Source: Chamaecyparis obtusa
Lineage: Eukaryota; Streptophyta; Pinopsida; Cupressales; Cupressaceae
Direction of reading: 5' to 3'
Assembly: GCA_027943335.1 (NCBI GenBank)
Contig: BSBK01000525.1
Span: 652,501-716,500, forward strand
DNA: 64,000 nucleotides
Part shown: positions 10,000-20,222 of the stretch, one piece after another
How the letters are laid out: every line of letters begins with the position of its first letter
Position numbering within the stretch: position 1 is the stretch's first letter
The notes under the pieces: generated by a model
Database searches by the model: none
Told to the model about the DNA's origin: nothing
Seen by the model: the letters and a program-made list of their open reading frames with translations, nothing else
Position numbers and translations under genes: made by a program

Positions 10000-11189
10000 T
10001 GTTGGAAATATAGATGCAGTAACTGAAAGGGGGGGGGGGGTGAATCAGTTAACCAAAAAAATATTACCACTGATCCCTTAAATATCTTAAGAAATTATTT
10101 ACCGTGCCACTCAGTAAATATACAGAGAAATGCTAAAACTTGATTCTTGAAGTGTGTAATAATTAAACTATTCTTAAGCATTCATCACTGATTAAATTAC
10201 ATGAATAAAGAAAATAACATGAACACAAGAGACACCAAATTTATCATGGAAACCCAATATGGGAAAAACCACAATTGTAACTAGTTACTATTTTTCACTT
10301 TTCTGAAGTGATGCCTGGTTAGAAGCTAACCCGGTAAAAGGTTACAAAACACATTGTTAGGTGTGACCTTGTTAGAGGATTTAATCACCCTACTATGAGT
10401 GGCCTTGTAAGAGGTCTTGAAACAATTCAATAGAACTGTCACCTTGTTAGAGGATTTAAAAAATGGTTGTTAAACCAACTCGGTTAAGAGATTTTGATAT
10501 CACTACTACAATTGTAAGAGAGTAACAATGAAATGACCTACAACTGAATTGCTGAATATAGATCTCTGTTCTGCTTCACTAGATCCTTACTGATCAAATA
10601 AATCTTTGCTGCTCCTCAAGGATATCTAACCATCCTTCAAAATTCACACATACCTTTCTTCAAAATAATTTCTACATGCTGTATATGTTCTATTCACCAC
10701 TTGACCTTCTATATATATGCCATTCTAATTAACATTTAGATTGTGAAGTTAGCACAAATGATTATTATAACAGTCGGCTTAGATAAACAAACTGTAATAA
10801 CAAAATCCTTTGAAAGGCCGACCATGCTCAGTAACCATTGATCCTGAAAAGATTTCCTTCGGTGACCAAGCTCTCTTGGTAACCACAACAAATTCTGCAA
10901 CATCCTTCGGAGACCGAGAGAGCTCGGTAACCACTACTTTTCCTTCGATAACCGAGGAGGCTCGGTTAACACTATTACCCTGTCATGTTTCCTTTAGACA
11001 CCTGAGAGATCTTGGTAGACACTAAAAACCACCTAATTGACCGACTGAGCTCGGTAGACACTGAGAACCACTTAGCTAACCGATTGAGCTCAGTAGACAC
11101 TGAGAATGATAAATGATATGAAATTTGTGTGACATAAGAGACAACACATAGCTAATCCAACAATGTCCTTCAGACAATTGTATCCAACA
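10000..11189 (-). repeat. Copia A 5' LTR
   Basis: It runs from TGTTGGAAATATAG to GTATCCAACA in plus orientation and matches 4191-5376 over its full length. A 12-G run (10029-10040) forms the loop side of the terminal hairpin. CTCGGTAACC and CTCGGTAGACACTG repeats lie at 10820-11100. Confidence 0.93.
10020..10051 (-). promoter_or_regulatory. Terminal LTR hairpin (copia A)
   Basis: TAACTGA (10020-10026) and TCAGTTA (10045-10051) pair over 7 bp around a G-rich (C-rich on the sense strand) loop. In the left LTR one base of the pair has decayed (TCCGTTA). Confidence 0.75.
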
Positions 11190-11195
11190 TGTCAT

Positions 11196-11363
11196 ATAGC
11201 TAAAGATTGCATGAATTTAGGAAAAGTTGAAGATGAAAAGAAAGAAAAAGAACATAGCATCAAGAAGCAGATGAGACAACAATGGATTCCTAAATCTACT
11301 GAGAAAACCAGTTCTAGTAATGTAGTCACTCATGAAGAGGGTGGCTCTATCAATTCCAATTAA
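11196..11363 (+). pseudogene. E1 ORF1, second part
   Basis: It resumes the frame broken at 4190: the fifth knuckle ends IAKDC, followed by a basic, Lys/Glu-rich tail with QWIPKSTEKTSSSN and a TAA stop at 11361-11363. The uninterrupted sister copy E2 shows the same junction without insertion (GHIARNC then QKWIPESTEKTSPSN), which fixes the reading of the split. Apart from the TGA at 4173, I see no other break. Confidence 0.85.
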
Positions 11364-11582
11364 GTCTTCAAGGAAGCACTGGAACTGTATCTTCATAAAA
11401 AAAAATTCCAAAAAAATTCCTAAATTGAAGGAAAGAAAGATCCAATCAGTATGCAAGATACAAAAGGATCATAGGAAGGTCGGTATCAGTTACAACCGAG
11501 TAAGGTCAGGAGTAACCTAATTTCATATGGTTACCGAGTAAGGTCAGAGTAGTATGAATTTGTATGTTCACTGAGTTGAGGA
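11364..11582 (+). promoter_or_regulatory. E1 spacer between ORF1 and ORF2 (proximal part)
   Basis: This is non-coding sequence with several copies of the ACCGAGTAAGGTC / GGTCGGTA motif (11478-11550), related to the CTCGGTAA motif of the LTR U3. The corresponding E2 spacer (33240-33360) is even denser in CTCGGTGAA / CTCGGTAAAG copies. A role as internal promoter for ORF2 is inference. Confidence 0.5.
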
Positions 11583-11687
11583 ATCTTCACCTAGCAATTA
11601 ATGCATAGTGGATGATAGTCTGTCGAGTTCAATACCCTAATTCCTATGGAGCATTAATGACAAAATTTTAACAAAAAGCATGAAATC
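11583..11687 (+). repeat. 105-bp direct repeat flanking truncated copia F (left copy)
   Basis: E1 spacer sequence from ATCTTCACCTAGC to GCATGAAATC is repeated at 16447-16551 with about seven mismatches by eye. E2 has a single copy in the same place (minus strand, about 33160-33270), so the duplication came with the F insertion. Confidence 0.9.
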
Positions 11688-14600
11688 TAAAAAATGTTAT
11701 AATGCAAATGATGAAGATCTTGAAGCAGGGATTGAAAGGCATTTAAGTGACAGTGATAATGATAACTTTGAGGAAATAGGATTTGTAGCAATTAAAGAAG
11801 AAAGTTCTGAATCTGATAAAAGGGAAGAAAAAGCATTAGTTTCACAAGTTGAAAAGAAATCTGATTGGATTATAGATAGTGGTTGTTCACATCATATGAC
11901 TGGAGATAAAAGAAAGTTTGTCAAGTTAGATAATTATGATGGAGGAATTGTTAGGGTTGGTAACAATGCACCTTGTTTGATTAAGGGTATAGGATCTATT
12001 AATCTTGATGGAAAGACTAACACTGATGATGTTTACTTTGTTGATGGATTGAGACATAATCTACTAAGCGTTGGACAATTGGCTGATAAGGGTTATCAAG
12101 TTTGGTTTTCAAAGAAAACTTGTGTGATAAAAGATAAAGATGGAAATATAATTGGAAAAGGATCCAGAACCAGAGGTAATGTATTTCAGTTGAATCCTAC
12201 TGAGATGACATGTTTGATAACTAGGATTGATGACAGCTAGTTATGGCATAAAAGGTTTTGTCATATAAACTTTGATAATATTGTCAAGGTGAGCACTACA
12301 CTTGCGGTAAGAGATTTACCTAGAATTATGAAACCTACTAACATGATTTGCAAAGAATGTATGATGGAAAAGCAGAAAAGGAGTTCATTTCCCAACAAGA
12401 AGTTCACATCAACAGAGAAGCTAGAGATTGTTCATACAGACTTGAGTGGTCCTACTAGGACTAGAGGATTCTATGGAGAAAGGTATTTTATGATTCTTGT
12501 TGATGATTTTACAAGAATGATGTGGATTGTATTTTTGAAAGAAAAATCTGAAGCATTTGATAAATTTAAGATCATGAAAAGAAAAATTGAGAATGAATCT
12601 GGAATGAAAATTAAATGTCTAAGATCTGATAGAGGTGGTGAATTTACATCTAGAGAGTTTAACAACTTTTTTGAAATGAATGGTATTAAGAGACAACTTT
12701 CAACCCCTAGAACACCAGAACAAAATGGTATTGCAGAAAGAAGGAATGGGTCAATAACTAAAGCAGCAAGAGCTATGTTGTTTGAAAATGATTTGGCTAA
12801 GACTTTTTGGAGAGAAGCAGTGAACACAACAGTATACACTATGAACAGAGTACAAATTAGAGCAGATACAAACAAGACACCTTATGAATTATGGTTTGGA
12901 CATACACCCTCAGTTAAGTATTTTAGAATTTTTGTAAGTAAATGTTATATAAAGAGAGATGATGATATAGGAAAGTTTGATCCTAGAAGTGATGAAGGAA
13001 TATTTCTTGGATATTCTTTAAAAAGAAAAGCATATAGATGTTATAACAAAAGAACTAAGACTATTGTTGAAAGTGCAAATGTAAAAGTTGATGAGAAGTT
13101 TAAAATTCAGGAAAGAATGCTTGATTATGAATCTGATGAAGAAGCACAACCTCAGCCTAACATTGAAAATGCAGAATTATTTTTTGAAACTAATAGTGAT
13201 TTTCTGAATGAAAGTCATACTGAAGAAAATAGAGAAGAAAATAGAGAAGAAAATAGAGAAGAAAATAGAGAAGAAAGTAGAGCAGAATCTACAGTCGGAA
13301 CAAGATCAGTAACTATGACACCTAACAGGTATACTTCAAGACATCACCCTATTGAGCAAGTTATTGGAAGTTTAGATAGAGGAGTTTTGACTCAAAATAA
13401 GGTACATTTATGTTTGATTTCTCAAATTGAACCTAAGACTACTAATGAAGCTTGTGAAAATGAACATTGGATTAATGCTATGAAAGAAGAATTGGAGCAG
13501 ATTGAAAAAAAAAAGATATGGGAATTGGTCCCTAGACCTGAAGACAAGAATGTGATTGGAACAAAGTGGGTATTCAGAAACAAGATGAATGAACAAGGAG
13601 AAGTGATAAGAAACAAAGAAAGATTGGTATGTAAAGGATATTCACAACAAGAAGGAATTGACTATGAAGAAAATTTTGCACCTATGGCCAGACTTGAAGT
13701 AGTGAGAATGTTTCTAGCATATGCAGCTTACAAAAAATTCAGAGTGTATCAGATGGATGTGAAGTCAGCATTTTTGAATGGTGAATTGGAAGAAGTCTAC
13801 ATTGAGTAGCTTGAAGTTTTTCCTTTGACACAAGAAGGAGATATGGTATGTAAGTTAAAGAAAGCTTTATATGGATTAAAACAAGAACCTAGAACTTGGT
13901 ATGCAAGATTGGATAAGTATTTATTGAAATTGGGATTTATAAAAGGAACATTAGATAGTAACTTATACACAAAAGAAATTGAGATTGGTTTTTTTGTTAT
14001 AGTTATATTTGTTGATGATATTATCTTTGGAGGAGAAGATGAAGCTAGTGACAAATTTGCAGATGAAATGAGGATTGAATTTGAGATGAGCATGATTGGA
14101 GAAATGAAATATTTTTTGTGATTACAAATAACACAAAGCAAGGAAGGTATATTTGTAAGTCAAACTAAGTATTTGAATGACTTATTGAAAAGATTTGGAA
14201 TGGAAGATTCCAAACTTGTTGGAACACCTATGGTAACTAGACATAAGTTATCTAGCAAAGATGAGACACCAACAGTTGAGAAAAAAAAGTACAGATCAAT
14301 GATTGAAGGATTGTAGTACTTGACACATACAAGACTTGATATAGCACGTTTAGTTGGGATTGTAGTAAGATTTCAAGAAGAACCTAGAGTATCACATTAT
14401 GAAGTAGTAAAGAGGATACTGAGATATCCAAAAGGAATAATGGATTATGGATTATGGTATGAGAATTCTGATGATTTTACTTTATGTGCTTATACTGATG
14501 TAGATTGGGGAGGCAGCATTGATGACAAGAAAAGCACCAGTGGTGGAGCCTTTTTTCTTGGAGGAAAATTGGTCTCTTGGCTAAGTAAGAAGCAGAATTA

Positions 14601-14958
14601 CACTTCACAAAGCACAGTAGAAGTAGAATATGTTGCAGCAGCAAATAATTGTAATCAGATTATTTGGATGAGGCAGATGTTGAAGGATATTGGAATAAAG
14701 TTTGATGAGCCTGTTGTTATACATTGTGATAACACCAGTACAGTGAGTATGTCAAAAAATCCTATTTTACATTCTAAGACTAAACATATTGAGATCAAGT
14801 ATCATGTTGTAAGAGAGAAAGTTGCAGAAAAAGAAGTAATTTTGGCGTACATAAGTACAAAGGACCAGATAGCAGATATATTTACAAAGCCTTTACCTAA
14901 GGATACATTTGTGTATCTGAGAGGTATGCTTGGGGTTATGCCCCAACCTATTTTTTAG
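11680..14958 (+). pseudogene. Copia F polyprotein remnant (PR-IN-RT-RH)
   Basis: One frame of about 1,090 codons has in-frame stops at 12238 (TAG for Trp), 13807, 14119 and 14314, and no frameshift. The apparent ATG at 11680 belongs to E1 spacer sequence fused at the junction. The protease WIIDSGCSHHMTGD is intact. Integrase keeps CKECMMEK of the finger and all three catalytic residues ([25 protein letters not shown]). The linker holds a tandem EENR repeat (13219-13275). Reverse transcriptase has FVDDIIFGG, and RNase H has YTDVDWGG, CDNTSTVSMSKN and ADIFTKPLPKDT. It is the best-preserved copia pol here but lacks its 5' end and is pseudogenised. Confidence 0.92.
13219..13278 (+). repeat. 12-bp tandem repeat encoding EENR
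   Basis: About five copies of GAAGAAAATAGA encode an EENR repeat in the integrase-RT linker, a region that tolerates length change. Copy C has no matching expansion at 49650-49700. Confidence 0.85.
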
Positions 14959-15310
14959 AATTGATGCAGATGATTCCAGTGGTATATGAGCCCTATCTTT
15001 CTTCTAGATTGGATGTTGGAACTTCCTCTATGGGGGAGTTTATGAGCTGAGTCATGAGGACTCTTATTATTGTATTTTTCTAAAAAGTGTCTTTTGACAT
15101 TAAGTTGTTGTTGACTTAGTGATGGAATTTATATCATTGATGTCAATGGGGGAGAGATATACATGAAAAACATTGTGAATTGTATGAGAGAGCTGAATAG
15201 GAAAATGAAGCAAGATTTAATTTGATATTTTGTAGTGATGTTGCAGTATTGGATTTTTGGAACATTGGATGATTTTCATCTATGTTTCCATCAATGCCAA
15301 TGGGGGAGAT
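14959..15310 (+). other. Copia F 3' untranslated region with polypurine tracts
   Basis: This is non-coding sequence between the pol stop and the LTR. A tract CAATGGGGGAGA lies at 15147-15156 and the main tract CCAATGGGGGAGAT at 15297-15310 directly before the LTR. Copia C has the same two tracts in the same order. Confidence 0.75.
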
Positions 15311-16446
15311 TTTTAGGAATGAATGAAAAGTATTTTGGCATTCATTTTGTAGCAGTTGTTGTTGCATTCATGACTTGGATTGTCATTGATGTCAACACAG
15401 TGATATTCTAGATATTAGCAAGAAAGTAGGTACGGTTTTGTTTTGCACACATGTTGTATTGCATATTGGCTTTTGTGTAGTTGATGGTATGTTCTTTGGT
15501 GTGTTATTAACCTATGGTTAACAATGCAAAAAGAAATTTATTCATTTGTGAGAGTTATGAGCATTTTGGTGAAAGCAGTGTTTAGACAGTGTTTCTGTGA
15601 AGCGATTTTCAGAAATCGGAGGATATCTCTTAGCTAGGATGGAATCTGATTTTGTACAGTTAAAGGGATGTTGGAGACTCATTAATGATGGTGTGGTTCA
15701 TAGCACAAACTTCGAGGATATGTTTGGAGAAAGTTACAGTATCTGGAAGCTGATAGTTTTATGAGAATTCTGTGTGTAGCGTGTAGAATTTATTATTTTG
15801 TAATTGAGGACTGACTCATCTGTAATTATTTGAGTTTGGTATATATGAAGGAATTTTTTCCTTGTTGTAGTATGTACTATGAAGATTGAGATGTGAATAT
15901 ATGCATGAAGTGAAGAAAAGAGCTAATTCAGTGATGAAGGAAGACTTGTGAGTACAGAGATCTAGAATTGTGATCTTGTGTAGTAGAGAGTGCAGTTTTG
16001 GCACAATGTGAAGGAGGTAATATATTTCATATTATTTTGTTGAATAATTCTAAGATCTTTTGGACAGTGGGTTCAAAGATCTTGCCTTGAAGCTGTTTGG
16101 GCAGTGGGTCCTTCTGTCTTCCATAAACTCTTAACCGGGTTAGAATCTTTTAACAGGGATTCAAAATCTCCTAACAGGGATTTATATGTACTGAATGTAT
16201 TTCATAAGACTCCTAACAAGGTCCATCCTCTAACAAGGAACTTTCATATTAGTGCATCATTTTGTGGGCATCATTCCCACTGGGGTTTACTCTTTTCAAG
16301 AGGTTCCCTAGTTAACATATCTTGTGTTATTGTGCAATTGTGTATGGTTATCTTTCTATGATTGAGCAGTTGAATGGTTAAATTATCTGATAACTAATTC
16401 ACCCCCCCCCTCTCTCAGTTATCTTGGGGATCTTTACTTTCTAACA
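15311..16446 (+). repeat. Copia F 3' LTR
   Basis: It starts TTTTAGGAATG (C has TGTTAGGAATG) and ends TTTCTAACA. It is homologous to both LTRs of copia C. It contains CCTAACAGGGATT-type motif repeats (16130-16240), the GTGGG/CCCAC hairpin (16264-16280) and the terminal hairpin GATAACT/AGTTATC (16389-16423) around a run of nine Cs. Confidence 0.92.
16389..16423 (+). promoter_or_regulatory. Terminal LTR hairpin (copia F)
   Basis: GATAACT and AGTTATC form a 7-bp stem around a C-rich loop, 23 bases before the LTR end. It is the counterpart of the copia C stem AGATAACT/AGTTATCT. Confidence 0.75.
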
Positions 16447-16551
16447 ATCTTCACCTAGCAATTAATGCATAGTGGATGACAGTCTGTCAAGTTCAATACC
16501 CTAATTCCTACAGAGCATTAATGAAAATTTTTTAACAAAAAGCATGAAATC
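16447..16551 (+). repeat. 105-bp direct repeat flanking truncated copia F (right copy)
   Basis: It is the partner of 11583-11687. It continues without a break into the E1 sequence leading to ORF2 (CAAGTTCATTCTTCACCGTG), which E2 also has, so this copy is in the ancestral context. Confidence 0.9.
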
Positions 16552-16627
16552 AAGTTCATTCTTCACCGTGAATATCAGCATATCGAGCAAAAAAATTTCT
16601 GAGAATTTCTTTGTCTTCAGAGCTACC

Positions 16628-19600
16628 ATGACATCATCCAGCACTAAAGTGAAGAAAGGTTTGGAAATGTTAGTTCAAGGAGAATGGAAAGCATGAGATT
16701 TCAAACTTGTGCCCATGATTACAAAAACCCTAGACCTGAATGGAGCTCAATCACAAATTCCTCCTAAGGTAATTCTTGTAAATGACACTCGCAGTCATTT
16801 TAAGTGTACAATTCAAGAACTTGGAACCCTAGAGATAGATGTTGTTCATGATGAACTGTGTGTTGATGGTGTTCTAAAATTGAAACATAAACATTTGGAA
16901 GATAAGAGTTTAGTTCACATCACCCACTTGCCTCAGAGTTTCCAGATAAAATGGATAAGATACATCCTAAGCTGAATACATGAAGGAAAAATTTGGCTAG
17001 AGCAACTAGTAGAGATAACCAAGAAGATGATTCACCGAATCATTGGTCTTTCCATGCTTAACAAAACTAAATCTACTAAAACCCTAGGTCAGGTAGAGAT
17101 GGAAATGAAAACCCTAGCCGACTGGGATGGTAGAGGTATGAGAATAAGCAGTATTATCGATGTAGAACTAAAATTTGGCACATATGTCATAGCTCACAAG
17201 ATATACAGTTCAAGTCAGCAGAATAGTGTTCCATGTGAAGCAGTCAACCTAGCCTACAAAATTGTGAAGAACAATCTATCTTTTGACCTAGTAGATTTGT
17301 TGCTGAATCAGTTCAACAAGAATATGGAGAGCATTCAAACCTCAAAGAACAATCCATGTAAGTTTGGCTTGCTATTGGTTTCTTTATTTTTTTATGTTCA
17401 AAAGTTTTTTCCATCGAAAGGCATAGTAGTATGGAGAAAGGATGTGCCTGTTCTTTATCAGATAAATGAGTACATTGCAGAAATGGGTGAGAATTTTGTA
17501 AGCATAATGGATAACTATTTTGAATCTTTTAAAGAAAAGATGAATAACAGATTTTGGATTCCACAAAAGTTGGTGGAAGATTATAAAGATGATGTTTGTT
17601 TCATGGTTGATTGTGATAGAGTATATATTCAGGCAGTAAGGCCTAGGATTGTATGGGTGAAACCTCTTCCTTATGAGGTAAATATTGATGAGATGAAGAA
17701 TATAATTGAAGCCCTAGTTAATCAACCCATTGATCCAAAGGCTCCATACTTTGGAACATATGATGAAGCTAAGGTAAGAATTGAGCTAAGCATAAAGCTC
17801 CCATAGGTGGTTAACAAAGGTAGAAAGAGGCTGGCCAAGATGTAATCTAGCACACCTCTAATGTTAACCAAAGGCAAAGGAGAGGATATTGTAGAAGAAG
17901 AAGAAAAGGATGAAAGTAAAGAAGAACAAGTGCCTGTAAAGAAGAAAGGAAAGGTAACTAGCACCAAGGAACCTGAGCAACCTACTGTAGTATTCACAAG
18001 GAAAAGATCAAGGGACAAGGCAGGTAAAGTCAGTGATGATATTGTACTCAAAAAGTCTCCTCCCTCATTAAAAGAAAAGATTAAGTATTTGAGAGAAGGA
18101 TCTGGAATTGCAACTCTCAAATCTCTCAAATATGAAATAAGATCCGAAGCAGAGTAGTAAGAAATTGAAGATGCTGTTATTGAGAAAATGGGAAAGTGGA
18201 AGTACTCACCTAAAGACATAGCTTCTCAAATCATAGGAGTTTTACTAGACAAATTCAAGATGAGATGGTCCAATGCAACGCAAACTATCAAGGACATATA
18301 TGCTCAAACCTAAAGACAGTTGATGCCAAGTTTGAAAAATGATGAAATTAATAAGGCATTGATAGAAAATGAGAATAAGATGACACTAAAATTCAACAGT
18401 TGTTTGATTTTGATCAAAGATATAGAGTCGGTTGTGAAAATTGAAAAATCTACTTGGAAAGACATCTATCATCTTCACAAATTGAGTATTGAAACTGTTA
18501 CAATTAAAGATATTGAAGATGATAGTGATGATGAAGAAGAAGAAGCAGTTCAGATAGATAATGTTGAGGTAGAAGAAGTAGAGGAAGAAGCTACCAAGGA
18601 AGGCAAGTAGAATGATGAGGAAGATGATCCAATTCGGATAGCTGTAGAGGTAATTGCCTCACTTCCTCACTCTCCAGCAAAAATTGCTACATCTAGCTCA
18701 GAGATAGCTTCAAGTGTGATTGTGACAACTCCTACAGATGCATCAAATGTCCAATCATCACTAGCACAGACAGAAGTGGTTGCCATTTCATCCACTGAGC
18801 TTTAGCCTCCTTCTTCCACTAAGTTGCAGTCTCCAGCATCATCTTCAGTACCCTCTTTAGTTTTAAGTTTTTCCTCAGTAAGTACTTCAGATTCTACAGT
18901 TGTAAATACTTCAGTTTTGGGTTCATCAAGTATTCCAGTTAACATTCCATCAGTTGAAAGTTTACCATTTTTCATTGCAAGTCCTACTATGTCTACAATA
19001 ATTTCTACTAAAAAGGCATTTAGTACAATGACAGTTGAACCCAAGGCTCAACCGAGTACAAAATTTTTGAGTAAAAATGTAGAAGAGGACACAGATTTAG
19101 TTGAAAAGATAGAGATTCCCCAACTGGACTTTGCAAACCTCATAGCAAACCAAATGCAAATGGTTTGTGAACTCCTCCAGAAGAAGGCTAAGCAGAAAAA
19201 GCTAAAAGAAGAAAGAGATAAGGAATATAAGATCATTGAGGATGCCAAGAATATTTTGATAGAGGCTATAGGTGTTAAGGTTGATTCCTCTCAACACATT
19301 TTGTTGGAGTTGGCAGAAGTAGTTAACAAGTTCAATGAGGATTCTTCTAGATCAGATAAGTTGCTTGAGAAGGCTGAGAAGAAGTTTAAAAATAAAGTGC
19401 TTGAGCACATTGCTCAGCAAATAGCTATCAATCAGGTAGAGTTATATTCAGTTTTGACTAACATTGAGTCCTCCTATTCCAAGGTAACATCACTTTTTGT
19501 CAAGGTATGCAATGTTGCCAAGTTCTCAAAGGAGATTAAGGACAAATTAAATAAGATTGATGGAGATCTGAAGGTCAGTGCACAAAAGTTGCAACTTGAA

Positions 19601-19936
19601 CCTAGTTCAAGCTCTACACATCATATGACAATCAGACTCCTATCTAATAAGAAGTTAGAGTTATTGAGAGAAGATGCAAGGATTAGGACAACACTGTTAG
19701 ATATTTAGAATATGATCCTTCCCATCATGGATAAAATGCAAAAACATATTACACACTCAAAACCATTGATCCATGACAATCAGTTTTCTATTGCAGATCA
19801 TATGATTGAACTCTCTGCAAAAGTCCAAGTTGCACTCCATACATGCAAGATTTTGCAAGAGAATCGGGATAGAACTCTGGTACTGATTAGTAAGGTACAT
19901 TCTAATTTTCTTTCACATTTTGGCATCTTCATGTAA
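16628..19936 (+). pseudogene. E1 ORF2: uncharacterised retrotransposon protein, about 1,103 codons
   Basis: A single frame opens with MTSSSTKVKKGLEML and has no frameshift, but carries stops at 16694, 16973, 17804, 17840, near 18155, 18311, 18608, 18803, 19706 and elsewhere. Residues 1-392 form a conserved domain (ILSxIHxGKxWLE, ITGL, DGRGM, a YVQKFFPSKG stretch, FWIPQKLVEDYKDD, PRIVWVKPLPYEV and FGTYDEAK). TAG 393 ends it. An acidic and basic linker follows (EEEEKDESKEEQ, KKKGKV), then a Ser/Thr/Val-rich stretch and a helical C-terminal part (KKAKQKKLKEERDKEY). E2 and E3 carry homologues. I see no transmembrane segment, protease, RT or integrase motif. I do not recognise the family; its function is unknown. 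Confidence 0.8.
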
Positions 19937-20222
19937 AATATTTGTATATACATCTTTGGTATTATTGTCAAAAAGGGGGAGAAAGTATATAAGATATGTG
20001 AGATATGAAAGAAGATAAACTATATGTGAGAAATAGAAAATATGAGTATGAGGTGAAATAAGATATTTGTATATATGTATACTATATGAGGGAGTCATAA
20101 AATGTATATACAACAGTATGACAAAGATAAATTTTTGAAAAATTAAAAATAGATTCAGCATGATTTTTGCATATAAGTTTTGGGCAATAAGTGTTTTTGT
20201 CACTAATGCCAAAGGGGGAGAT
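19937..20222 (+). other. E1 3' untranslated region and polypurine tract
   Basis: This is non-coding AT-rich sequence after ORF2. AAAAAGGGGGAGAAAG (19970-19985) is a likely secondary tract, and AAAGGGGGAG (20211-20220) lies two bases before the LTR as the main plus-strand primer. Confidence 0.85.

Larger units (their letters stand above)
4191..11189 (-). mobile_element. Copia A: complete Ty1-copia element nested in E1 ORF1
   Basis: LTRs at 4191-5376 and 10000-11189 flank a minus-strand copia polyprotein (gag-PR-IN-RT-RH). The PBS is at 9986-9997 and a polypurine tract is next to the left LTR. GTCAT is duplicated at 4186-4190 and 11191-11195. The order protease, integrase, reverse transcriptase is diagnostic of Ty1-copia. 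It inserted into the fifth zinc knuckle of E1 ORF1 and is younger than E1. Confidence 0.93.
11688..16446 (+). mobile_element. Copia F: 5'-truncated Ty1-copia element nested in E1
   Basis: The 5' LTR, PBS and most of gag are missing. The element begins in the gag-PR linker and runs through PR, IN, RT and RH to a complete 3' LTR ending CTTTCTAACA. Its closest relative in the window is copia C. The left junction shares a short ATC microhomology with C-type sequence (ATCTAAGG). The right junction is the exact LTR terminus. It is flanked by a 105-bp duplication of E1 spacer. Confidence 0.88.

Noticed and set aside
11680..11700. ATG at 11680 as a genuine start of a short copia protein
   Set aside because: The ATG comes from E1 spacer sequence fused to copia F. 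The homologous copy C has a continuous gag reading through this point.
12471..12875. Antisense ORFs over the copia integrases (also 7962-8249, 50012-50416 and 8583-8912)
   Set aside because: The same antisense frame is open in several copia copies because of codon bias in the sense integrase. No independent start, domain or conservation beyond the sense protein.
16447..16551. 105-bp repeat as an LTR or TIR pair of a small element
   Set aside because: Direct orientation, no TG...CA ends, and the single-copy state in E2 shows that it is plain E spacer sequence duplicated around copia F.
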